This document shows positions 1 through 6,020 of a DNA stretch of 28,684 nucleotides, in pieces. The stretch is from an uncultured Oscillospiraceae bacterium (GTDB lineage Bacteria > Bacillota > Clostridia > Oscillospirales > Ruminococcaceae). The stretch lies in assembly GCA_934527255.1 (NCBI GenBank), contig CAKTAM010000014.1, positions 1 to 28,684 on the forward strand, written 5' to 3'. The translations under genes were made by a program, and so were the position numbers. How positions within the stretch are numbered: the first letter of the stretch is position 1; each line of letters starts with the position of its first letter. The notes under the pieces are model-generated. The model ran no database searches. It was not told the DNA's origin and saw only the letters and a program-made list of their open reading frames with translations.

Positions 1-11
1 ACACAAAAGTT

Positions 12-25
12 TGTTAATGCTAACA
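12..25. promoter_or_regulatory. Candidate metalloregulator operator upstream of feoA
   Basis: The sequence shows a perfect dyad, TGTTA-N4-TAACA, about 60 nt before the feoA start. DtxR/IdeR/MntR-family boxes have related GTTA/TAAC half-sites, and feo operons are commonly iron-repressed. The TAACAT that overlaps the right arm could serve as a -10 box, but the matching -35 would lie outside the window. Assignment to a metal-dependent repressor is inference. Confidence 0.35.
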
Positions 26-83
26 TATTGGCGGAGAAAATGTGTTAAGCAGTTAAAAAATGCTGCAAGTGGAGGAAATGCCG

Positions 84-314
84 ATGACGTTGGACAAATT
101 GAAAATCAATGACAGCGGGGTGATTGCGGCTGTCGGCGGCGAGGGAGCCCTGCGGCTGCGGCTTCTGGACATGGGATTGGTGCCGGGCACACAAGTGAAG
201 GTGTGCAAGGTGGCCCCCATGGGTGACCCCATTCAGATACAGGTGCGCGGATATGAGCTGACGCTGCGCCAGGAAGATGCCGCCAACATCACATTGAGGG
301 AGGCCGCCGTATGA
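84..314 (+). CDS. feoA: FeoA family ferrous iron transport protein
   Basis: This is a 76-residue SH3-like FeoA protein, the usual family length, thought to bind and modulate FeoB at the cytoplasmic face. The family signature is visible in the glycine-bearing LLDMGLVPGTQVKV strand region and in the closing segment that ends GYELTLRQEDAANI. I chose ATG 84 because GGAGG at 71-75 lies 8 nt upstream. The ATGs at 60 and 78 are, respectively, without a ribosome binding site and too close to it. The stop codon overlaps the feoB start as ATGA, so the two are translationally coupled. Many Clostridia carry a second feoA just upstream, which would lie outside this window. Confidence 0.93.
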   Translation: MTLDKLKINDSGVIAAVGGEGALRLRLLDMGLVPGTQVKVCKVAPMGDPIQIQVRGYELTLRQEDAANITLREAAV

Positions 315-2317
315 TTTTTGCACTTGTGGGCAACCAGAACTGTGGAAAAACAACGCTGTTCAATGCCCTGACGGGCTCTAATCAGCATGTGGGTAATTTC
401 CCCGGTGTGACGGTTGATCAGAAGATCGGCGAGGTGCGCGGACGAAAAAATGTGTCGGTGGTTGACCTGCCCGGCATTTATTCTATCCGTCCATTTTCCA
501 CCGAAGAGATCGTCACAAGAAATTTTGTACTGGATCAGAAGCCGGACGGGATTATCAATATTGTGGATGCCACCAATCCGGAGCGCAACCTGTACCTGAC
601 CCTGCAGCTGTTGGAGCTGCACATCCCAATGGTGGTGGCGCTGAACATGATGGATGAGCTGCGTGCGGGCGGCGGCACCGTGGATGTGCGCGGAATGTCG
701 CAGGCACTGGGAGTACCGGTCATTCCCATTTCGGCAGCCAAAAACGAAGGTATTGCCGAGCTTGTCAACACTGCCGTTCAGACAGTAAAGACGGACAGTC
801 GTCCGGCAGTACTGGATTTTTGCCCGCAGGGCCCGGTACACCGCTGCATTCATGCTGTGTCGCATCTGGTTGAAGACCATGCGGAGCGCTGCGGCATTTC
901 GGCGCGGTTTGCGGCTACCAAGCTGATTGAGGGCGATGAGAGCTTTTTCGAGCGTTTGGAGCTGGATCAGAATGAACGGGAGACACTGGAGCACACCATT
1001 GTGCAGATGGAGGAAGAGAGCGGATTAGACCGCAATGCCGCATTGGCCAGCATGCGGTACGACTTTATCGAAAAAGTCTGCTCACAGAATGTGGTGCGCT
1101 GTGCGGAGAGCAAAGAGCATGCCCGCAGTGTGAAGATTGACGCTGTGCTGACCAACAAGTATCTGGCGCTGCCCATCTTCTTTGGCGTTATGATGTTGGT
1201 TTTCTGGCTGACCTTTGGCGTAATCGGAAGCTCTCTTTCTGATCTGCTGGCATTGGGAATCGAAGCGCTGACCAATGCGGCAGACCGTGCCCTGACTGCG
1301 GCACAGATCAATCCGGTGGTGCACAGCATGGTCATTGACGGGGTATTTGCCGGTGTGGGCAGCGTGCTTTCCTTTTTGCCTATTATTGTGGTGCTGTTTT
1401 TCTTCCTCTCCATTTTGGAAGACACCGGTTATATGGCGCGTGTGGCATTTGTTATGGATAAATTGCTGCGGCGTATCGGACTTTCCGGCCGCAGCTTTGT
1501 GCCGATGATCATTGGCTTTGGCTGCTCGGTGCCGGCCATTATGGCAACGCGCACCCTTTCCAGCGAGCGCGATCGGAAGATGACCATTTTGTTGACGCCG
1601 TATATGAGCTGTTCGGCCAAAATTCCCATTTATGCGGTGTTCAGTGCGGCCTTTTTTCCGCGTGGACAGGCGTTTGTCATGATGGGCCTGTACCTGTTCG
1701 GAATGTTGACGGGTATTCTGAGTGCACTGGTGCTGAACCGCACGGCTTTTCGCGGTAAGCCGGTGCCGTTTGTAATGGAGCTGCCCAACTATCGCCTGCC
1801 CAGTCCGCGAAATGTGGCGCTGCTTTTATGGGATAAGGCAAAGGATTTTCTGCAGCGTGCTTTCAGCATCATTTTTGTGGCAACGCTGATTATCTGGTTC
1901 CTGGGTGCGTTTGATATCCGGCTGAACCCCGTCACAGATAGTGAAAACAGCCTTCTGGCGATGCTGGGACGCTTGATTGCCCCGGTGTTCCGGCCGCTCG
2001 GCTTTGCTGACTGGCGCATTGTGACAGCATTGCTGGCGGGCTTTTCGGCCAAAGAGGCCGTTGTCAGCACACTTGGCGTCCTGACCGGCTGCGGAATCAA
2101 TGAGCTGGCAGGTGTGTTGCCGTCGCTGTTTACAACGTCGTCCGCCGTCGCGTTTCTGGTGTTTACGTTGTTGTATACCCCCTGTATTGCGGCAGTGGCG
2201 ACCCTGAAAAAAGAGCTGCGCTCGCGAACTCTGACCATCGGCGTGGTGGTTATGCAGTGTGCTGTTGCGTGGAGCATGGCGTGGCTGGTGCATACGGTAT
2301 GGCTGCTGTTTGTGTAA
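311..2317 (+). CDS. feoB: Ferrous iron transporter FeoB (GTPase-permease)
   Basis: A 668-residue GTP-dependent Fe(II) permease of the plasma membrane. The N-terminal G domain shows all the usual elements: G1 at 7-15 (GNQNCGKTT), a G2 region around GNFPGVTVD, G3 DLPG at 52-55, G4 NMMD at 112-115 and a G5-like SAAKNEG. A helical GDI-like segment follows, then a hydrophobic core from about residue 285 with the two Gate-like parts typical of FeoB (for example the region around GFGCSVPAIMATRT). Length is normal. The start overlaps the feoA stop (ATGA). The next gene, 28 nt downstream, is a FeoB-associated Cys-rich peptide, so the three form an iron-uptake operon ending at the hairpin at 2537. No frameshift or missing GTPase motif is seen. 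Confidence 0.97.
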   Translation: MIFALVGNQNCGKTTLFNALTGSNQHVGNFPGVTVDQKIGEVRGRKNVSVVDLPGIYSIRPFSTEEIVTRNFVLDQKPDGIINIVDATNPERNLYLTLQLLELHIPMVVALNMMDELRAGGGTVDVRGMSQALGVPVIPISAAKNEGIAELVNTAVQTVKTDSRPAVLDFCPQGPVHRCIHAVSHLVEDHAERCGISARFAATKLIEGDESFFERLELDQNERETLEHTIVQMEEESGLDRNAALASMRYDFIEKVCSQNVVRCAESKEHARSVKIDAVLTNKYLALPIFFGVMMLVFWLTFGVIGSSLSDLLALGIEALTNAADRALTAAQINPVVHSMVIDGVFAGVGSVLSFLPIIVVLFFFLSILEDTGYMARVAFVMDKLLRRIGLSGRSFVPMIIGFGCSVPAIMATRTLSSERDRKMTILLTPYMSCSAKIPIYAVFSAAFFPRGQAFVMMGLYLFGMLTGILSALVLNRTAFRGKPVPFVMELPNYRLPSPRNVALLLWDKAKDFLQRAFSIIFVATLIIWFLGAFDIRLNPVTDSENSLLAMLGRLIAPVFRPLGFADWRIVTALLAGFSAKEAVVSTLGVLTGCGINELAGVLPSLFTTSSAVAFLVFTLLYTPCIAAVATLKKELRSRTLTIGVVVMQCAVAWSMAWLVHTVWLLFV

Positions 2318-2345
2318 GCGGTTTTGAAACGGGGAGAAAGCGACC

Positions 2346-2528
2346 ATGGGGCTTGCCGATATTTTGATTTTACTGGCAGTGGCCGTGCTGGTGGTGCTGG
2401 CACTGCACCGTGCACGCCGACACGGTAGCTGTGGCTGCGGCGGGTGCTACTGCAGCTGCAGCTGTCAGTGCCCTGGCTGTGACGAAAAGAAGGCACCGCA
2501 ATCGGAGGCTGCCAAAGAAAAAACGTAA
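2346..2528 (+). CDS. FeoB-associated Cys-rich membrane protein
   Basis: A 60-residue protein with one N-terminal membrane segment (about residues 4-20), a short basic stretch (HRARRHG), then a dense cluster of eight cysteines in Cys-Gly and Cys-Ser pairs (about residues 29-45), and a charged, hydrophilic tail. This architecture and its place directly after feoB match the FeoB-associated Cys-rich membrane protein family (PF12669-type) of Firmicutes. The precise role is not established; metal handling or assembly with FeoB, as proposed for FeoC in proteobacteria, is inference. A GGGGAGAAAG ribosome binding site lies just before ATG 2346. It is the last gene of the feo operon. Confidence 0.88.
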   Translation: MGLADILILLAVAVLVVLALHRARRHGSCGCGGCYCSCSCQCPGCDEKKAPQSEAAKEKT

Positions 2529-2536
2529 ATAGGGGG

Positions 2537-2568
2537 GCCATGCTTCGCTTGACGGGGCATGGCTCTTT
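2537..2568 (+). terminator. Intrinsic terminator of the feo operon
   Basis: A 7-bp perfect stem, GCCATGC/GCATGGC (2537-2543 with 2557-2563), is followed by TCTTTT. It begins 8 nt after the last stop codon of the operon. Confidence 0.8.
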
Positions 2569-2605
2569 TGCTGCTCTGTGTCTACCCCGGTTGTCGGACT
2601 GGCGG

Positions 2606-2634
2606 TTGACAATTGAAAAAAGAAAAATTATACT
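2606..2634 (+). promoter_or_regulatory. Sigma-A-type promoter for the HAD phosphatase gene
   Basis: TTGACA at 2606-2611, a 17-nt spacer and TATACT at 2629-2634: a near-consensus housekeeping promoter. It lies after the feo terminator and about 65 nt before the start codon at 2700. Confidence 0.85.
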
Positions 2635-2699
2635 AATCAAAGTGATGGTATTGGGCAAAACGGGTCAGATGATGTCTCGTGATCCAAAGGAGTTTTTCC

Positions 2700-3545
2700 A
2701 TGGCAAAACAATTTTCGCTTCCACCTGCCCCTGTTCGCCTGCTGGCGCTGGACCTGGATGGGACGCTTCTCAACACGCAAAAGCAGGTTTCCGCGCGAAA
2801 CCGGCGGGCGTTGGCGGCGGCTGCCGCTGCAGGGGTGACGGTGACACCGTGCAGCGGCCGCGCGCTGGACAGCATTCCCGAGGAAGTGCTGACGCTGCCC
2901 GGTGTGCGCTATGTGGTGACCTCCGGCGGCGGGGCAGCCTATGACCTGCGCACCGGGCAGCAACTGGTATGCAGCCCTCTGCCCGTGCAGACGGTGCAGC
3001 GTGTGCTGCACCAGACGCGGCAGGCGGGCGGTTGGGGCGAATGCTATACCGGCCGTCACGCCTATACCGAAAGCGGCGAGATCCCACTGATACGGGAGTT
3101 TATCCGCAGTCGTGATTTTGTGTACCTTGCCCGGCAGCCGGTGGAGGAGCTGGCCCGGTGGGCGCGGGAAAACGCGGCGCAGGTCGTCAAGCTGAACCTG
3201 ATGTTTGCCAGCGCTGACGCGCGCGCCGCGCTGCACGAACAGCTGGCGGCCCAGCCGGATATTCTGCTGACCAGCGCCTCCAGCGTCAATCTGGAGGTCA
3301 ACGCCGCCGGGCGCGGCAAGGGGGATGCCCTGTGCCGTCTGGGCGCAGCGCTGGGCATTGCCCCGACCGAGATGATGGCCTGCGGCGACCAGGTGAACGA
3401 TCTTTCCATGCTGGAGGCCGTGGGCTTTCCCGTGGCCATGGGCAACGCGCTTGCGCAGGTAAAGGAACGGGCCGCATTTGTCACTGCGACCAACGACGAG
3501 GATGGCGTGGCACAGGCGGTGGAGCGGTTTGTGCTGCACGGCTGA
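2700..3545 (+). CDS. Cof-type HAD-IIB family hydrolase
   Basis: A 281-residue cytosolic phosphatase of the haloacid dehalogenase superfamily, subfamily IIB (Cof). The nucleophile motif DLDGTLL places Asp18 and Asp20 near the N terminus; a motif II Ser/Thr lies in the CSGRAL region; the metal-binding GDQVND motif is at 229-234, followed by the typical SMLEAVGFPVAMGNA segment. The IIB cap occupies the middle. Family members hydrolyse sugar phosphates, pyridoxal phosphate or similar phosphometabolites; the substrate cannot be read from sequence. ATG 2700 is preferred because AGGAG ends 7 nt upstream; a GTG at 2679 would add seven residues but lacks a ribosome binding site. It is monocistronic, with its own promoter and terminator. 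Confidence 0.93.
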   Translation: MAKQFSLPPAPVRLLALDLDGTLLNTQKQVSARNRRALAAAAAAGVTVTPCSGRALDSIPEEVLTLPGVRYVVTSGGGAAYDLRTGQQLVCSPLPVQTVQRVLHQTRQAGGWGECYTGRHAYTESGEIPLIREFIRSRDFVYLARQPVEELARWARENAAQVVKLNLMFASADARAALHEQLAAQPDILLTSASSVNLEVNAAGRGKGDALCRLGAALGIAPTEMMACGDQVNDLSMLEAVGFPVAMGNALAQVKERAAFVTATNDEDGVAQAVERFVLHG

Positions 3546-3595
3546 CCGGGCGGCGAACAAAAAGACTGCAGAATTTTTTCTGCAGCTGCGGATGG

Positions 3596-3622
3596 AAGAA
3601 GGGCTTTGCGCCCTTCTTTTTT
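3596..3622 (+). terminator. Intrinsic terminator after the HAD hydrolase
   Basis: A perfect 9-bp stem AAGAAGGGC/GCCCTTCTT (3596-3604 with 3610-3618), a 5-nt loop and a run of T. Confidence 0.9.
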
Positions 3623-3703
3623 GTCTTTGAAAACGAATGGTGCTGTGCGGGCCGGGCTGCCTGACGGCGGCGCCTGCCGACAATAGGCTTTCGGCAAGGT
3701 ATT

Positions 3704-3799
3704 TCAGGCAAGAGCGGCCTGCATTTGATCAAGCACCTCCCGCAGCTCTGGCTGCAGGGCCTCGGCTTCCTCAAACAGAGCGTTTTTTTGCTGGGGCAT
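3704..3799 (-). pseudogene. Possible gene remnant, 31-codon reading frame
   Basis: The minus-strand frame from ATG 3799 to TGA 3704 encodes 31 residues with strongly coding-like composition (LFEEAEALQPELREVLDQM), predicted to be amphipathic and helical. No ribosome binding site precedes the ATG, and the SDR terminator lies just upstream, so it is probably the 3' end of an eroded gene rather than a working peptide. The parent family is not recognisable. Confidence 0.25.
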
Positions 3800-3831
3800 G
3801 CGCCGTGCCGCAGCATTCACAGACCGAATGT

Positions 3832-3873
3832 AAAAAGAAGGGCCGCCGCATGAAGTGTGTTCATACGGCGGCC
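3832..3873 (-). terminator. Intrinsic terminator of the SDR gene
   Basis: Read on the minus strand, a 14-bp stem (GGCCGCCGTATGAA with TTCATGCGGCGGCC, one G-U pair) closes a 5-nt loop and is followed by CTTCTTTTT. It lies 33 nt past the SDR stop codon. Confidence 0.9.
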
Positions 3874-3906
3874 GACACGAAAAGATGTTTGCCAAAGAAG
3901 AAAGGC

Positions 3907-4668
3907 TTAGTTGCAGGAAACGCCGCCGTCCACCACGATGGCAGCGCCGTTCAGGAAGCGGGCATCGTCGCTGGCGGCAAACAGCACGGCAGCGGAGATG
4001 TCCGGGGTCTTGCCGGAGGGAATGGAGGTATCCAGACCGGCCATGACACGGGCGATACCGGCCTGGCTGAGATCGGTCTGGCCGTTCATGACCTCGGTCT
4101 CCACGCCGCCGGGGCAGATAACATTGCAGCGAATGCCCTTATCCACATACATAAAGGCGGTATTCTTGCTCAGGCCGACCAGGGCGTGCTTGGAGGCGGT
4201 GTAGGCCGCGCCGGCACGGCAGCCGCGCACGCCGCCGATGGAGGCCACGTTGACGATGTTGCCGCCGGTGGCCTGCCCCAGCATGACGTTGACGGCCTTG
4301 CGCATGGCGTACATGGGGCCGGTCAGGTTGACGGAAAGCACGCGATCCCACTGCTCGTCCGTCACTTCGCCGATGGGCTTGAACTCATCCATGATACCGG
4401 CGTTGTTGACCAGAATATCCAGCTTGCCGCACTCTTTGACGGCATACTCGATCATGCCCTCGTTGACCTCCTGCGACGAAATGTCGCCGGTGTAGGGCAG
4501 AATTTTGCCCGGCAGCCCGGCAGCGGCAGCCGCCAGCTCTTCCAGGCGTTCCTTACGGCGCGCAACGGCAATGACCGTAGCGCCCTCTTTGGCAAAATCC
4601 AGCGCGATGGTGTGGCCCATGCCGGAGCTGGCCCCGGTGACGACCACGCATTTTCCTTCAAAACGCAT
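3907..4668 (-). CDS. SDR family NAD(P)-dependent oxidoreductase
   Basis: A 253-residue classical short-chain dehydrogenase/reductase. The dinucleotide-binding TGASSGMG is at 11-18, NNAG at 88-91, and the catalytic set Asn114, Ser143, Tyr156 and Lys160 (YTASK) is complete. The PGGVETEV segment follows, and the C terminus ends in the usual VDGG. Arg37-Arg38 after the second strand suggest NADP(H) preference (inference). The nearest named families are 3-oxoacyl-ACP reductase, gluconate 5-dehydrogenase and general sugar or steroid SDRs; the substrate is not identifiable. AGGAGG is well placed before ATG 4668. The gene is monocistronic, between a promoter at 4710-4739 and a strong terminator. Confidence 0.92.
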   Translation of the reverse strand: MRFEGKCVVVTGASSGMGHTIALDFAKEGATVIAVARRKERLEELAAAAAGLPGKILPYTGDISSQEVNEGMIEYAVKECGKLDILVNNAGIMDEFKPIGEVTDEQWDRVLSVNLTGPMYAMRKAVNVMLGQATGGNIVNVASIGGVRGCRAGAAYTASKHALVGLSKNTAFMYVDKGIRCNVICPGGVETEVMNGQTDLSQAGIARVMAGLDTSIPSGKTPDISAAVLFAASDDARFLNGAAIVVDGGVSCN

Positions 4669-4709
4669 AGTGGTATCCTCCTGTAAAAAGTGTGATCTCT
4701 CCTGCCTTT

Positions 4710-4739
4710 ATTATAGCGAAAACAGGAAAGCCCTTGCAA
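4710..4739 (-). promoter_or_regulatory. Promoter of the SDR gene
   Basis: Minus strand: TTGCAA (4734-4739), an 18-nt spacer and a consensus TATAAT (4710-4715), about 40 nt before the start codon. Confidence 0.8.
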
Positions 4740-5049
4740 GCGGAAATGCGCAAAAGAAGAAAATTCGTGAAAACGGCCAAAAAGCGCACACGCCTCTCGT
4801 GCACAATGACAGATTTTTAACGATGGTGGTGTGGGCGTGTTTGTCCACGCCGCAAGGAAAATGTGATCTCCGCCTCTTTGGTGGCCGGGCGGCTGGCAAA
4901 GGAGCCGCTGAAAGCTGCCGATGGTGCGAACAAGGCCCGCCTGCAGGGTACCGGACGGGGCGGAGCCGGGTGGGCTGCCAAAGCAGCTTGGCGCTGTCGA
5001 TGGGCTTTTTACTGCCGCGCCGTTTGCCGACCGGATCGCCGGACAAAGC
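4740..5049. other. Gene-free intergenic segment with several stems
   Basis: About 310 nt between the SDR promoter and the thiT terminator. No reading frame here has a ribosome binding site or a recognisable domain. Complementary arms seen directly: CTCCGCC (4868-4874) with GGCGGAG (4957-4963), enclosing GCGGCT/AGCCGC; GGCGTG/CACGCC around 4835-4852; ACACGCC near 4788 with GGCGTGT near 4834; and GGGCTTT (about 5002) with AAAGCCC (about 5045). I recognise no known RNA class or transposon end. It could be a structured RNA, a degenerate repeat or plain GC-rich spacer. Confidence 0.4.
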
Positions 5050-5087
5050 CCAAAAGAAGAACGGCTGCGAAAAAGCTTCGCAGCCGT
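5050..5087 (-). terminator. Intrinsic terminator of thiT
   Basis: An 11-bp stem ACGGCTGCGAA/TTCGCAGCCGT (5061-5071 with 5077-5087). Read on the minus strand, it is followed by TCTTCTTTTG. Confidence 0.88.
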
Positions 5088-5107
5088 CGGGGCGATAAGG
5101 CAGGGCC

Positions 5108-5734
5108 TTATGCGGCCTTTTCTTTTTTGCCATCCAGCAGGCGCGGCAGCAGGATGACGGCAAAAATGACGGTGAGAACGGTTTCCGGCAGCATGTAAGT
5201 GGCGTTGTACACGGCGCTGTACAGCCAGCACAGCGCGTTTTCGCCCATGGAGGCAATGCGCTGACCCCAGCCGAACTCGGTCATCCACGAGAAGGCATAC
5301 TCATAATCCTTCCAGACCAGATAGCCCGACAGGAAGCTGCACAGGTAACGGCCCAGGCAGACGACCAGCGAGCCGACGCCCACGCTGACATAACGGTTTT
5401 TGAACGGCTTGCCCACGCTTCCGGCCAGGCCCAGCAGGGTGAAGGCCAGAATATAATCCAGCAGGATGCAGCCGACAATGGCGCCGAAGCTCTGGCAATA
5501 GCTGAGGTTTTTCAGCCCCAGCAGCAGCTGGATGATGCTGTGCACAAAGGCAGTCAGAACGCCCCACTTCGGGCCGTGACGGAAGCTGACGGCCAGAATG
5601 GGCAGCATGCTGAGCAGCGTGATGGAACCGCCGTGCGGCAGCTCGTACAGGGGAATGAAGCCCAGCACGGTGGCAAGGGCGATCATCAGGGCGCACTCGA
5701 CCAGTGTGCGCGTTTTGGAATAAGGCTTGTTCAT
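5108..5734 (-). CDS. thiT: Energy-coupled thiamine transporter S-component ThiT
   Basis: A 208-residue integral membrane protein with about six hydrophobic segments. It is the thiamine-binding S-component of an ECF transporter, which in the membrane docks on a shared EcfA/EcfA'/EcfT module not encoded in this window. Typical ThiT features are the N-terminal ALMIALATVLGFI helix, HGPKWGVLTAF, a GRYLCSFLSGYLVW helix and the closing NATYMLPE segment. The TPP riboswitch directly upstream independently supports the assignment. ATG 5734 is chosen, giving the usual family length; the GAAAGG about 10 nt upstream is a modest ribosome binding site. In-frame extensions upstream would run into the leader. 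It is monocistronic with its own terminator. Confidence 0.95.
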   Translation of the reverse strand: MNKPYSKTRTLVECALMIALATVLGFIPLYELPHGGSITLLSMLPILAVSFRHGPKWGVLTAFVHSIIQLLLGLKNLSYCQSFGAIVGCILLDYILAFTLLGLAGSVGKPFKNRYVSVGVGSLVVCLGRYLCSFLSGYLVWKDYEYAFSWMTEFGWGQRIASMGENALCWLYSAVYNATYMLPETVLTVIFAVILLPRLLDGKKEKAA

Positions 5735-5810
5735 GGTGCTACAACCTTTCTGCGGCGGGGCCTCCGGCGGCAAGCCCGGGCAGCCCCTGTTTGAAAATCG
5801 TGCCGAACAT

Positions 5811-5855
5811 AAAAAACAAAACGCCCCTGCACAAAACCGTACAGGGGGCGTTTTT
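5811..5855 (-). terminator. Riboswitch-controlled terminator in the thiT leader
   Basis: Minus strand: AAAACGCCCCCTG pairs with CAGGGGCGTTTT (one bulged C) and is followed by TGTTTTTT, between the TPP aptamer and the thiT start. An alternative 7-bp hairpin, CGTTTTT (minus-strand 5' arm, 5861-5867) with AAAAACG (5849-5855), uses the 5' arm of the terminator and is a ready-made antiterminator. This indicates transcription attenuation when TPP is bound (inference from the mutually exclusive pairings). Confidence 0.85.
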
Positions 5856-5880
5856 CCTTGAAAAACGTTTTCTGCCTTAA

Positions 5881-5973
5881 ACTTCCTACGCCGGCATTAC
5901 CCGGATCAGGTTCAAGGTGACACAAAGCTGCGGTTTGCTTTGATCTCAGCCGAAGATGCCCTTCAGCGCCCCT
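5881..5973 (-). promoter_or_regulatory. TPP riboswitch (THI element) controlling thiT
   Basis: On the minus strand the aptamer core elements appear in order: AGGGGCGC, GGCTGAGAT, a variable stem, then ACCTTGAACCTGATC, CGGGTAATGCCGG and CGTAGGA. This is an essentially canonical thi-box. It starts about 12 nt after the predicted transcription start and is followed by a terminator/antiterminator pair. TPP binding should switch thiT off. Confidence 0.97.
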
Positions 5974-5981
5974 GTTTTTAT

Positions 5982-6005
5982 GTCCGGGCTTATTATAGCC
6001 CGGAC
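5982..6005. repeat. 24-nt perfect palindrome on the thiT -10 box
   Basis: Nine-base arms GTCCGGGCT (5982-5990) and AGCCCGGAC (5997-6005) flank TATTAT, which is the minus-strand -10 region. It could be a repressor operator, or a 3' hairpin on the rnr transcript; neither strand has a T-run after it, so it is not a classical terminator. Confidence 0.8.
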
Positions 6006-6020
6006 GGCGCGCTTTGTCAA
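5992..6020 (-). promoter_or_regulatory. Promoter of thiT
   Basis: Minus strand: consensus TTGACA (6015-6020), a 17-nt spacer and consensus TATAAT (5992-5997). The TGA inside the -35 box is the rnr stop codon (6017-6019). Confidence 0.92.

Noticed and set aside
4920..4980. T-box-like GGTACC element in the 4740-5049 gap
   Set aside because: Only GGTACC matches; the rest of the T-box consensus and a downstream regulated gene are missing.
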